The position numbers were made by a program, and so were the translations under genes. Below, piece by piece: positions 1 to 7,699 of a stretch of DNA of 12,096 nt. Position 1 is the stretch's first letter. Every line of letters begins with the position of its first letter. The stretch is taken from NCBI GenBank assembly GCA_008704415.1, contig VXIS01000607.1:1-12096 (forward strand), read 5' to 3'. The stretch is from Sphaerosporella brunnea (Eukaryota > Ascomycota > Pezizomycetes > Pezizales > Pyronemataceae). Under the pieces are notes generated by a model that saw only the letters and a list, made by a program, of their open reading frames with translations, searched no databases and was not told the origin of the DNA.

Positions 1-560
1 CTTTCCGACAGTCTCTACGACTGCGGGCGTCAAGGCGCGCACAGAGATCGCCCCACCTTCCTATGACTCACTCTTTGATTCCAAATCATGAGTCATAGAC
101 ATGGGTCGCACCTGGATACCCCGCTCCGTAAGCGTTGTATTCTCGTGTTGCAGGAAGATGCTCAGCCCTATTGGCTCCATCTCCCGATCTTCTGCGTCGC
201 ATGCCCTACGCAACAACCACACTTACTATGGAGGTTCTAGGCCGAGTGATTCTTCCCTTTTTCGGCTCTACGCCTTCCTGTTGATCACTCCTGACCCCTC
301 CGATCATCAGGCTAGTTCCGGGAACAGGCAGGTCAACGAAGATATCTCGGAAGAGCTCTAACAATAGCCTATACTATTGTCATCTCCGAACCGGATGCTC
401 TTCCCAGGTAGCGTCCCACCTGAGGCACCCGATCTCCGAGTTCTTCCATAGCGTCACTCAAGCTAGCTACTATGATCCGGAGCCACCCGGCTATCACGTG
501 CCCTTGAAGAGATCACTATGCAGACTCTATTCTATTCCCTAGCTGACTACTAAGAGCACA
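1..560. other. Left flank, no gene recognised
   Basis: I find no convincing coding region here. The longest + frame (101-361) shows no recognisable motif and reads like chance translation. The stretch may be further transposon debris, since it leads into a gypsy pol relic, but no gag-type domain or zinc knuckle is visible. The only structure I can support is a hairpin at 61-98. Confidence 0.4.
61..98. repeat. Inverted repeat with TGACTCA/TGAGTCA arms
   Basis: The arms CTATGACTCA (61-70) and TGAGTCATAG (89-98) are perfect reverse complements. An inner 5-bp pair, TGATT (76-80) with AATCA (84-88), would extend the stem across a five-base bulge. Each arm contains the bZIP (Gcn4/AP-1 type) heptamer TGACTCA, a motif that also clusters in the solo LTR at 2388-2530. 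Function is unknown. Confidence 0.6.
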
Positions 561-606
561 TGTCACGTGACCATACCCGTGACAATAACTCACTGTGAAT
601 AACCTG

Positions 607-642
607 TGACAACTGCAAGGTGTTAGACCAACACAGTTGTCA
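607..642. repeat. Hairpin with 9-bp outer stem
   Basis: TGACAACTG (607-615) and CAGTTGTCA (634-642) are perfect reverse complements. Inside them TGTT (621-624) can pair with AACA (630-633), leaving a 5-nt bulge and a 5-nt loop. It lies in the non-coding stretch ahead of the gypsy pol relic. Confidence 0.6.
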
Positions 643-787
643 TTCTTCACTTGTATGCGTGAGCATGATGAGTTATTTTGCCCTCAGAACAGAACACTTT
701 TACTATGGGTTCCGGCAACTAACTTCACCACCGCCACTATGACTAAGTCTTGTAACTCTTAGCACACTTCCTTTTAAAGTAGACTCC

Positions 788-824
788 TTGATGATTATAC
801 AGCCTCACTGTTGATAATCATCAA
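788..824. repeat. Hairpin with 11-bp perfect arms
   Basis: TTGATGATTAT (788-798) and ATAATCATCAA (814-824) are perfect reverse complements. The 15-nt interior can pair further (ACAG 799-802 with CTGT 808-811), giving a near-continuous stem of 15 bp with a 5-nt loop and a 2-nt bulge. An AATAAA follows at 829-834, which would fit a transcript 3' end or an LTR R region, but that role is only a guess. Confidence 0.6.
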
Positions 825-979
825 CGTCAATAAACCGTTGAGTAATGCTTAAGGTGATCTAGGCATAACTCGTAAGAGGGTACTAAAAATGATACTGTGG
901 GAGCTGGGTGTAACAGTAACGTAGTTCAGCAAGACGTTGTGCTTGTCTTAGATGTCAAAAGGCATAGTCGTACTGAACC

Positions 980-1276
980 ATGAATCCCTCTATGAGAAAA
1001 AGATTAGTGGCGGAAAGGCAAGAGTTTAAAAAGCCAAGAGTGGACCCCTTAAAGCACGGGAAGAGAATGTTCCTTGTGGCAGAGATTTAGTGGACCACTG
1101 AATATGGCAAACCTCGCAGTTGCAAAGGAAGGTTCTTGATTGACTCAGGGTGTTCTGGGTCTATCTTGAATAAGGACTTTGTGTTCGAGCATAAATTGCC
1201 ATGGATCAAGCGAGACCCTCCTATCTGTGTGACTGGAGCAGATGGAACTCCCTTGTGGCAGACGAGTGCTCGTTAA
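980..1276 (+). pseudogene. Gypsy protease (retropepsin-like) domain, broken
   Basis: From the ATG at 980 one frame runs 36 codons to a TAG (1088-1090) and then 61 more codons to a TAA (1274-1276). Just after the TAG the frame reads EYGKPRSCKGRF followed by LIDSGCSGSILN, the active-site loop of retroviral-type aspartic proteases (D-S/T-G). In living elements this enzyme cuts the Gag-Pol polyprotein. The TAG probably replaced a CAG (C to T), one of the transitions common in silenced fungal repeats. The usual continuation after the protease core is lost to a frame change around 1276. Domain identity is well supported by the DSG loop and by the reverse transcriptase downstream; the ATG at 980 is not necessarily a genuine start. 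Confidence 0.8.
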
Positions 1277-1339
1277 ACCAACCTATTAGGTATGATGATT
1301 GGGGAGCACCAACAAGAAATGACTTGAGAGATTGGACCG

Positions 1340-1729
1340 CTCGAGGCAGACGTCTCGGGCTATATACCTGTCTCCTGATTAGAGCAACACAACCCAGAGA
1401 TAAACTCGAACACAGGAACGATGCAATGGCGCAGTGAATACTGTCGTCAACATTGTCTCCCGGTGTCAGTCAGGCAAGCTCTAAGAAACTTTGTCAAGTT
1501 GCTTTAAGAGGGCAAGCCTTGGGTTGTGAATAGTGCAGAGTGGCACGATGAGGAAGGAGGTGACATTGCGGATAGACTACCAGAGCAGTACCGCGAATGG
1601 ACCTTAGTGTTCAGTGAAGAAAAAATCAATCTTCTTCCTGATTACACCTTATACGACCATGGGATTAGATTGATAGAAGGCGTAGTGCCGCCATACGGGC
1701 CAATTTACCCCTATCAGAAAAAGAGTTGA
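1340..1729 (+). pseudogene. Gypsy pol linker between protease and reverse transcriptase, broken
   Basis: One frame from 1340 shows an HNPEIN tripeptide region after an in-frame TGA (1376-1378), comparable to the HNP-x-I-[ND]-W signature that ends the protease-linker region of many fungal gypsy Pols. A second in-frame stop (TAA, 1505-1507) follows. The last part reads LLPDYTLYDHGIRL and then EGVVPPYGPIYP, which is the characteristic entry to the reverse transcriptase (D-H-x-I-x-L then P-P-x-G-P-I-Y-P). The frame is lost in the C run at 1708-1711: deletion of one C moves the continuation (LSEKEL...) into the frame of the next segment. Before decay it was continuous with both neighbouring segments. 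Confidence 0.75.
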
Positions 1730-2135
1730 AGGTATTAATTGAATACCTCCGTAAAGAACTTGCCTCAGGCAAGATTCAATTGTCCAAATCAGCAGCTGCA
1801 GCTCCTATAATCTTTGTTCCCAAGCCTAATAGAAGTCTTCGCTTCTGTGTTGACTATCGCAGGTCAAACAATGTGACAATGAAGGACCGTACTCCACTTC
1901 CATTAATGTCAAAGCTTCGTGAGCGATTGGGAAAGGCTCAGATATTCACCAAGCTGGACATTAAGAATGGATACAATTTCATTCGAATTGCCAAGGGAGA
2001 TGAGTGGAAGACAGCGTTCAGGATGCGATATAGACTGTTTGAATATTTGGTGATGCTGTTTAGGCTGTGCAATGCGCCAGCTACCTTTCAGGCCATGATC
2101 AATACAGTTCTTAAAGAACTGTTGGATGAAGGAGT
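1708..2135 (+). pseudogene. Gypsy reverse transcriptase, N-terminal part (fingers and palm)
   Basis: About 140 codons are open and clearly reverse transcriptase. The fingers region contains SKSAAAAPIIFVPKPNRSLR and FCVDYRRSNNVT. Motif A is present as FTKLDIKNGY with the first catalytic Asp in LD. EWKTAFRMRYRLFEYLVM leads into the motif B equivalent, ending NAPATFQ, with the usual PFGL altered to LFRL. The segment ends in the codon at 2134-2135, where a solo LTR interrupts it. The enzyme would copy the element's RNA into DNA in cytoplasmic particles. It is inactive here because of upstream frame breaks, the insertion and the missing C-terminal domains. Confidence 0.9.
2131..2135. repeat. Target-site duplication, left copy (GGAGT)
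   Basis: GGAGT directly precedes the TG start of the solo LTR and is repeated at 2738-2742 directly after its CA end. A 5-bp duplication is the usual length for LTR-retrotransposon integrases. Confidence 0.85.
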
Positions 2136-2737
2136 TGATGAAAGGTGGGTTTGCGTAATGCGGAAGTGGAGCAATACCGGTAAAGGTATTTGTAGCAGGA
2201 GGATGGTAGGAACGGAAGAGAGGAGTGCGGAATCTGTTATCACAATAGAGAAGTGAAGAGAGGATCTTATTCTCGAGGAGATTGTTGTGTTGATTGTTGT
2301 TCTTGGTTGAGGGAGAGAGAGCGGGTCTATATACCCGAGAGCTCAGCCCGCCAAGCCTAGTATGTAACTTTGTATACATGATTCGAGTGACTCATGATGA
2401 CTGTGAGTCATACGTGTGAGTCATACATGGAATGTAAGAGAAACAACTAGAAATAGAAATGACACACAACCAGTAAGCGCTAATGCACAGCCGCATATGA
2501 CTGTGTGCGTTTGCACGCAACAGTGAGTCAACGTAAGCCAGACACGAGTAAGCCTGACAAGGAAAGGAAGGTGTGTGCAAACAGGCGAAAGATAAGAAAT
2601 AAGAAACACATGTGACGAGCACATGGTGTAGTAATCGCAGTGGTAAGTGCCCGTGATGAGTGTAAAATGAAACCAGTATGAGATAGGAAAACACTTCAGG
2701 GTAGCCAAGGAAATACCACGTCCATCACATTCTAACA
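2136..2737. mobile_element. Solo LTR inserted in the gypsy reverse transcriptase
   Basis: This 602-bp block begins TGATG, ends TAACA (5'-TG...CA-3') and is bounded by GGAGT on both sides. It contains no gene. Removing it with one target copy joins the reverse transcriptase in the correct frame, so that the segment ending at 2135 continues directly into the YMDD box at 2750-2761; this shows that it is an insertion and fixes both ends. A TATA-like CTATATA within a short inverted repeat lies near 2325-2340. Four TGACTCA/TGAGTCA heptamers fall between 2388 and 2530. Its own internal region is gone, presumably by LTR-LTR recombination. Orientation is uncertain; the TATA-like element favours +. Confidence 0.85.
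2388..2530. promoter_or_regulatory. Cluster of four bZIP-type TGASTCA sites in the solo LTR
   Basis: TGACTCA occurs at 2388-2394 and TGAGTCA at 2404-2410, 2417-2423 and 2524-2530. This heptamer is the classical binding site of Gcn4/CpcA and AP-1-like bZIP factors. Three copies fall within 36 bp. Clusters of activator sites in LTRs commonly drive stress-linked transcription. Here only the motif is seen; binding is inferred. Confidence 0.5.
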
Positions 2738-2742
2738 GGAGT
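2738..2742. repeat. Target-site duplication, right copy (GGAGT)
   Basis: This is the second copy of the 5-bp GGAGT that flanks the solo LTR. Together with the copy at 2131-2135 it defines the insertion. Confidence 0.85.
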
Positions 2743-2804
2743 GGTTGTTTATATGGATGACATCCTTATGTATAGTGAGAACTTGGAGCCGCATGTGCTT
2801 AAAA
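2743..2804 (+). pseudogene. Gypsy reverse transcriptase, catalytic YMDD box fragment
   Basis: Continuing the frame interrupted at 2135, this fragment reads VVYMDDILMYSENLEPHV. The YMDD (2750-2761) holds the second and third catalytic aspartates of reverse transcriptase (motif C). After about residue 20 the similarity ends abruptly near 2804 and the sequence changes into a G-run-containing repeat with no relation to reverse transcriptase. The remainder of pol is absent from the window. Confidence 0.9.
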
Positions 2805-2823
2805 AATCCTCACATAATTTTAG

Positions 2824-2910
2824 TGGGGGGTTTGCTGCAAAATACGAAATTTGTAGGGTCAAAACACAAAATACGCCCCTCATGGGGGGTATCCTGCAAA
2901 AAGGCAATAC
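2824..2910. repeat. Imperfect direct repeat (GGGGGGT...CTGCAAAA), about 58-bp period
   Basis: GGGGGGTTTGCTGCAAAATA near 2825 recurs as GGGGGGTATCCTGCAAAAAG near 2884. Between them is an ACACAAAATACGCCCC segment that again resembles the repeat interior. It sits exactly where the gypsy relic stops, so it may be the tail or end of another unknown element. No terminal structure can be defined. Confidence 0.45.
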
Positions 2911-3623
2911 TTTATTCTAATAATACAAACTGTTGTTTTCTATGCATTGTATAGTGTAGGACTTAATCAAATTGGTTTTGCAAATTCAATTCTATAAATC
3001 TAACACCAACAGGGATGTTTCACAGATATCAAAAAAAAAAAAAAAACAATAACCACCTTTTACAATCCCCAGAAAAAAAAAATACCCCTGACAAAAGAAA
3101 AGAACAGACAATAGAAGAAATATATATATAAAAAATTGACGATAAAAAAGGAATGCCCCAAAGAAACCCAACCCACTGCTAGTAGAGAAGTAATGAAACA
3201 AGTGCACAAAAAAAACAAAAAAAAACAAAGGAGATTGGAAGGTACGGATTCAAAAAGAAACGCAGGTCAAAAGAAGCGATACCAACACTCCATACAATAC
3301 ACACCGATTATGAACGTACGACCATGATAATAAGCAGAGCAAGAAAACCGAGTAGATATCGGAAAGGTGCAAACGTGACAGAAATCCTCTCATTGCGGAA
3401 TGCAAAGGTGGCTGAAGAATCTCTCGGAAACACTGTTGGGGGGCGGGGGGGATTCCGCACACCAACTGCGGAAACAGCCCGCTGCATATCCGCAAATGTG
3501 TGATCATGGGAATTCAGTCAAAAGATCAAACAGACCTAGACCCAGAATATAATGTAATCTAAGAGAACATCATGCATGAAAAACGTGAAGTTGCAGGAAC
3601 GAAAGCTTCCAATCAGTTTTCTT
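2911..3623. other. A-rich intergenic region downstream of the host gene
   Basis: No gene is recognised. The + strand is strongly A-rich between about 3020 and 3260, including 16 consecutive A (3031-3046) and a TATATATATA run near 3121. Short frames on either strand are low-complexity Lys- or Phe-rich translations. The right part (about 3330-3623) probably contains the 3' UTR of the - strand gene that ends at 3624. Confidence 0.5.
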
Positions 3624-6600
3624 CTACGCAACCCCGAGTTTCTTGTTTCTCGAAAATGATATTTTCGGAAGCAATGACCGGCTTTCTTCCTTGTCTGGGT
3701 GTGCGGTGCGGGCTTCCTTGGGCGGCCCTGTGTGCTTGAGGAAATTTGCTAAGCTGTCGGTGTCGTTCCTCACCGCCTGTGGCTGCCTGGGATGAACATT
3801 TGGTCTTGATGGGTTTCGCGGCATTGGTGCATTGCTGAATGCACGATGGGTGTCGAACTCAATACGCGAGGTGGCAGAGTGCGATGAGCGCGGATATTGA
3901 TCTGATCGTGAATGCAGGTCTGTTTGTACATGCGGAGCTGGTTGCTGGTAGTGATCTGATCCCGAGCTGGAGTGCCCCATAGCCGACGGTTCGTCCGGGT
4001 TGGATACCAGCAAAGGGACGTATTTAGGTTGCGGGGATCCTCTCAGTGGGGTACCCAAAGGCATTTTGTCCGTGTTAGAAGCGATGGAGTTCTTTCTGCT
4101 CGAGCGACCAAAGCGTGACATTAAACTAACTGCGCTACCTTTTTTCTGTACAGTCTTAGGATTTGTTTGAATAAATGGCTGTGGAGCTGTTGACGGCGGA
4201 GGAGGGGTATTCCGCAGGAAGTCCACCAAACTCTCTTCTTCTCGCTTCCTTGGCAAAACTAAATTTAGACCTTCCATGTCATCGATATCGGTGTCGTCCA
4301 ATCCATCGATGGCGATTGCATAGGGATCTTGGGCACGCGTCTGCTTTCGTTTGACGTTAGGCATTGAAGGCAATGCTGTGCTTGTGCCCCCGTAGTCAAC
4401 TGTCTTCTTAGAACTAGTTCTCAAAAGAGCCGTTGATGATGTAAAAGACGACGAATACGACTCTTGAGGTGCAGAAACAATACTGCGCGCTGTCGTGGAC
4501 GTCGAATCATGTTCAGTCTGCTCGATGATGTCAGGGTCCGTGCTTGAGTTAAAATGTGCAGAATCCATGGTGTCGCGGAATGGGGCAACGCTTCGTGATA
4601 TCCTGTGAACGGGCGCCTCTCCTTGCATGGGAGGATTAGTGTTTCTGAAGAAGTCGGCTAGAGCAGAGGTGGTTTCGCTGCCTGTAGTGCCACTGGCTTC
4701 CCTTGCCATAAGGCGATTTTTAGGGCGTTTGCTTTGCGGGTGGCCTTCTCTTCCAGTCTGCCGAATGACCGCCGGGAGTCCAGCATTTTTGGTAGATGGG
4801 GTCATCTCTTTTCCCCCTTCCATAGACATTGAGGACTGAAGTCTGGAGTTCGAACCACCGCTAGAGTGTGAAAATGCATACCCCGGAGACCTTTGCGGTG
4901 CAGTATTCTTCAGGAAATCTGAGATTGAGGACGTTGTACTGCCGTTTGAACGGAGATCCCGCATTGGGGTTGGTGCTGGGGATCTGTGTACCGGTGTCCT
5001 GGGGCTGTTTGGCACAGTCCTGGAACTTGCCACAGGGCGACCGTCTGGCCCCGTACTTCGGAAGAAATCTGCAAGATCAGCCGTTGGGGTTTTCTGTGAC
5101 GGTGAATCACGGCCCTTCTATATAGCACATCAGTGACTATCAGCACGCCCGGGATGACTCAGAAGGTACCTCCATGTTCCTAATGGGATCTGGCGTAATT
5201 GTACAATGTATAGTTCCCCCACTCGAGATCAATTCCTCAAAACTACGTTCTTTGTCATCGTGTCTGGCGAGGCGTTCGCTGTGATGACTACTACGGCTCT
5301 CGCCGTCAGATTCATGATGTACCTTTGAATATTTCGCGCCATCATGGGGCCAAGGGATGAAGGTCTTCAATATTGATGCTTGGGACGAAGCAGATCCTGA
5401 TGTGTGAATGGGCCTCTGGATTTTGCTGAAACTGGAAGAACGACGAGATGTATCGGGGGTGGTGGGCGGTGTGAATACCCGTGCATTTCCTGCGCGCTCG
5501 GGAGGTATTGACTGCATGCTAGCAGAGCTTGAAATCAACTGCACTTGACCAATTTTATGTTCCGACAACGAATTTACACCGTTGCGTGCAGAAGAATGAT
5601 GCTTGGAGTGTGAAGTACGGTGCCCGCCAGCAGCGGTTGGTACCATATCAACGCGACCTTGATTATTTGAGGGCGAGGCCTCTCCCTCATCGAAGAAAAA
5701 GGTTTCTGAGCGAGTGGGAGTCATCACAGGCTGTTGCGAAGGTTTGGCCGCATAAGGGTCGTACTCATCATCCTCCAGCACATGTTGCAGTTGTTGAGTT
5801 GCTGAAGCAAGCTCATCGTTGCTATCCGCCAAGGCTGCAGTTCTATCCAAGGTAATTTGCGAGTCTCCACGCTGAATATCCTCTGGTTCCACAGTCTTGG
5901 GTTCAACAATGGCCGAATACTGATTCTCATGCTCGGACGGATTGACCACCTTTGTGCTTCGTCGATCTTCATCGATGACTTGATCACTCGTTGAAGTAGC
6001 CGGAAGTTCATGCTCTTCGTCCGGTCCTGGATGTGGAAGAGGGATATTATAGCATGGCCGATTTTTGGTCGCCCCAGCCAGTGTAGAGGAAACTTCCTCC
6101 ACATCTTTATCGGGCGAATGATTGGAATTCTCGCTTTCAGCGGATGGGTCCGCAAAATCCCCACGTTTTAGATCTGGTAGAGACACGGGCCGTCTTACAG
6201 CTGTGCTCAAAACGAAAGGCGGCGATGTCGTCCATGGAAGAATAATCAGACTTTGAGGGCGGCGGGGAATATTGGTTTGGGACTTTCATAAGATGTTAAA
6301 AGCGGCGTTCAGCCCGCACATCGAATACAAAGGAGACTTACATCGTCCCCGTTACGTACCCCGAGCATTCTGGGACTGGATATACGTGGCGCTATTTGTT
6401 CGGCTATCGGTGTCAATGTGCTCTCGGACAAGATGGCAGAACGAATGCTGTCCACATCTTCCGAGGGCGCGCTTGCGGGCGCAGCTTTAGCGGCCTGCTC
6501 GCTGCAATCGTTTTGGATCGGCAAATCGTCGGCTGGTACAATTTCTTCGCCCCTTGAAGTGCTCCTTTGGCCGGCCTGACGCTCCATAGGCTGCAGAACC

Positions 6601-7577
6601 CCGTCGCCAGACGGAAGTGAAATTGATCCACGTCCGCCACGGACCTTCTTACGCCATTGGCGCCACATGCGTCCCAAAGAAGGGTTTAAAGCGACCTTTT
6701 CGGTGTCCAATTCTTCCACAATAGGCTGTTCTGGGAATGTGACCCCCGAAGATGCACTAGGAGATAAATTGGAAGCCACAGCGATGCGCTGCGCAGAATA
6801 GCGTGCGATGGAAGCATGTCCGGCCACCAGAAGCGTCTGCTCCCCAATGAACTCCAATATGGAGGTAAGCCATATAGCAACGGCCGGAGAAACAATCCCA
6901 GGCATGCTGCTTTGTCGTTGGTATTGTTCAATCCCGACAGACCCTTCAAGGCCATATTCGGAGTACAAGACCTCATCATCTTCTTCCAAGTCGCCAAGAG
7001 AAGAGTACACCATACATTGCACACGGCATTTTTTCCATGTGCTTTCTAGTTTCCACTCATCGCGATTGACGGGATCCGAAGCATCGTCAAAACTTTCAAG
7101 ATCCTCATCGTCGCCGCCCAGGTAAGATTTGAGCTCTTGGTCGGCGCCGGCTACAGCCTCTCTTGCCAATCGGATGCGAAGAATCTCCGTTACCGCTGGG
7201 CGAAGAGCAGAAAGCGAAGTCGATTTAGCGTTCGAAAGAATCGAGTGAAGCAGAAAGTCAAGAAATTGATTGACGAGTGCCAGAGATCCGGCATTAACTA
7301 GTATTGTCGGCATTCCAGGGCCAATGACGCCCTCATCCTGTAAGGAGCGGAAAAAGCTCTCATGGTCACTGGTTACAAGGCGCGCAGCTGCTGATGGCGC
7401 TATGTATGCTGGTGCAGGGTTGACATTGATGAGCGGACTAATGCGCGAGGACTCGGTAGACGCGCTCGAAGGTATCTGCTGGTCGGGGGTGCTGCCACTG
7501 CGACTCCGAGCTCGAGAAGCAGATACTTTGGGGGCTGGTTTAAGTACCAAGTCGTCTGGCCGAGATGATCGCTGCAT
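3624..7577 (-). CDS. Large three-exon host protein with tandem histone-fold-like N-terminus and repeated DF[FL]RNT motifs (function unknown)
   Basis: Exons 7577-6342, 6282-5170 and 5117-3624 join at two phase-0 introns into about 1280 codons ending in TAG. I chose the ATG at 7577; the frame is open upstream but has no earlier ATG. Residues about 93-155 (SLALVNQFLDFLLHS, then LRIRLAREAVAGADQELKSY) resemble the H2B fold and its C-terminal helix. Residues about 230-254 (AIWLTSILEFIGEQ, LLVAGHA) and 289-305 resemble the H2A fold. Acidic linkers separate them, and a basic stretch (WRQWRKKVRGGRG) near 306 could be nuclear-targeting. From about residue 340 the protein is Ser/Pro-rich and probably disordered. 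Five copies of L-x-D-F-[FL]-[RK]-N-T-x-P lie at about 798, 848, 936, 1080 and 1239. No signal peptide or membrane segment is seen. I do not recognise a named family; the fold call is inference from sequence pattern. Confidence 0.85.
5118..5169 (-). other. Intron 2 of the host gene (52 nt)
   Basis: The donor GTACCT follows GAG of exon 2 and the acceptor CTATATAG precedes AAG of exon 3. CTGAT branch-like motifs lie inside. Removing it (phase 0) bypasses in-frame stops and joins the exon 2 frame (...IRNME) to KGRDSPSQKTPTADLADF, restoring the first copy of the repeated motif. The donor is not the best consensus, so the exact junction is slightly less certain than for intron 1. Confidence 0.75.
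6283..6341 (-). other. Intron 1 of the host gene (59 nt)
   Basis: A consensus donor GTAAGT follows GAT of exon 1 and the acceptor AAAG precedes TCC of exon 2. The intron is phase 0. Joining gives NGDDSQTNIPRRPQ and runs without a stop into the second long frame. Length and donor are typical of ascomycete introns. Confidence 0.85.
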
Positions 7578-7678
7578 TGGAGCGCGCGCGCAGGTAGAAC
7601 AATAGTTGCGCAAAATTCTGAGAATGAAAGTGCGCGTGTGTGGTGTGTGTGAACTCTCCAACCAGCTATAATTGAGAC

Positions 7679-7699
7679 TTAACGGGACCTGCTGATCAT
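7679..7699 (-). CDS. Possible six-codon upstream ORF in the host-gene leader
   Basis: An ATG at 7699 opens a frame MISRSR ending at TAA (7681-7679), about 100 nt upstream of the host-gene ATG. If the transcript starts further upstream it would be a uORF that could lower translation. Transcript start is unknown and such short frames are common by chance. Confidence 0.3.
   Translation of the reverse strand: MISRSR

Larger units (their letters stand above)
561..979 (+). other. Possible LTR or leader remnant ahead of the gypsy pol relic
   Basis: This non-coding stretch lies directly upstream of the protease-encoding frame. It begins with TGTCACGTGACC, a plausible LTR-like start (TG, with the 10-bp palindrome GTCACGTGAC at 562-571), contains two strong hairpins (607-642, 788-824) and an AATAAA at 829-834. 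I cannot find a matching second copy, a clear CA end or a primer-binding site, so LTR identity is inference. If correct, the gag gene has been lost, because pol-like coding starts almost at once after it. Confidence 0.25.
980..2804 (+). mobile_element. Ty3/gypsy LTR retrotransposon relic (partial pol)
   Basis: A decayed pol segment reads in order protease, linker, reverse transcriptase, which is the start of the Ty3/gypsy order; the expected RNase H and integrase are absent. Coding capacity is broken by in-frame stops at 1088-1090 (TAG), 1274-1276 (TAA), 1376-1378 (TGA) and 1505-1507 (TAA), and by a one-base loss in the C run at 1708-1711. A 602-bp solo LTR splits the reverse transcriptase at 2135. 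Similarity stops near 2804, just past the YMDD box, so thumb, RNase H and integrase are deleted or were never carried by this copy. No gag or paired LTRs can be shown. The copy is dead. Confidence 0.9.

Noticed and set aside
1201..1437. 78-codon + strand frame starting at ATG
   Set aside because: It is out of frame with the gypsy protease and linker that occupy the same DNA; the protease frame explains the sequence better.
1909..2379. 156-codon - strand frame
   Set aside because: It is an antisense shadow of the gypsy reverse transcriptase and runs across the precise solo LTR boundary, so it cannot be an ancestral gene.
2392..2708. Two overlapping - strand frames of about 100 codons, Cys/His/Leu-rich
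   Set aside because: Both lie inside the solo LTR, share no motif with known proteins and look like chance openness in a GT-biased sequence.
3031..3046. Run of 16 A as a LINE or processed-pseudogene tail
   Set aside because: No reverse transcriptase, coding remnant or target duplication is found next to it; the whole area is A-rich.
5724..6164. 146-codon - strand frame
   Set aside because: It overlaps exon 2 of the host gene in another frame and lacks the compositional features of the joined protein.
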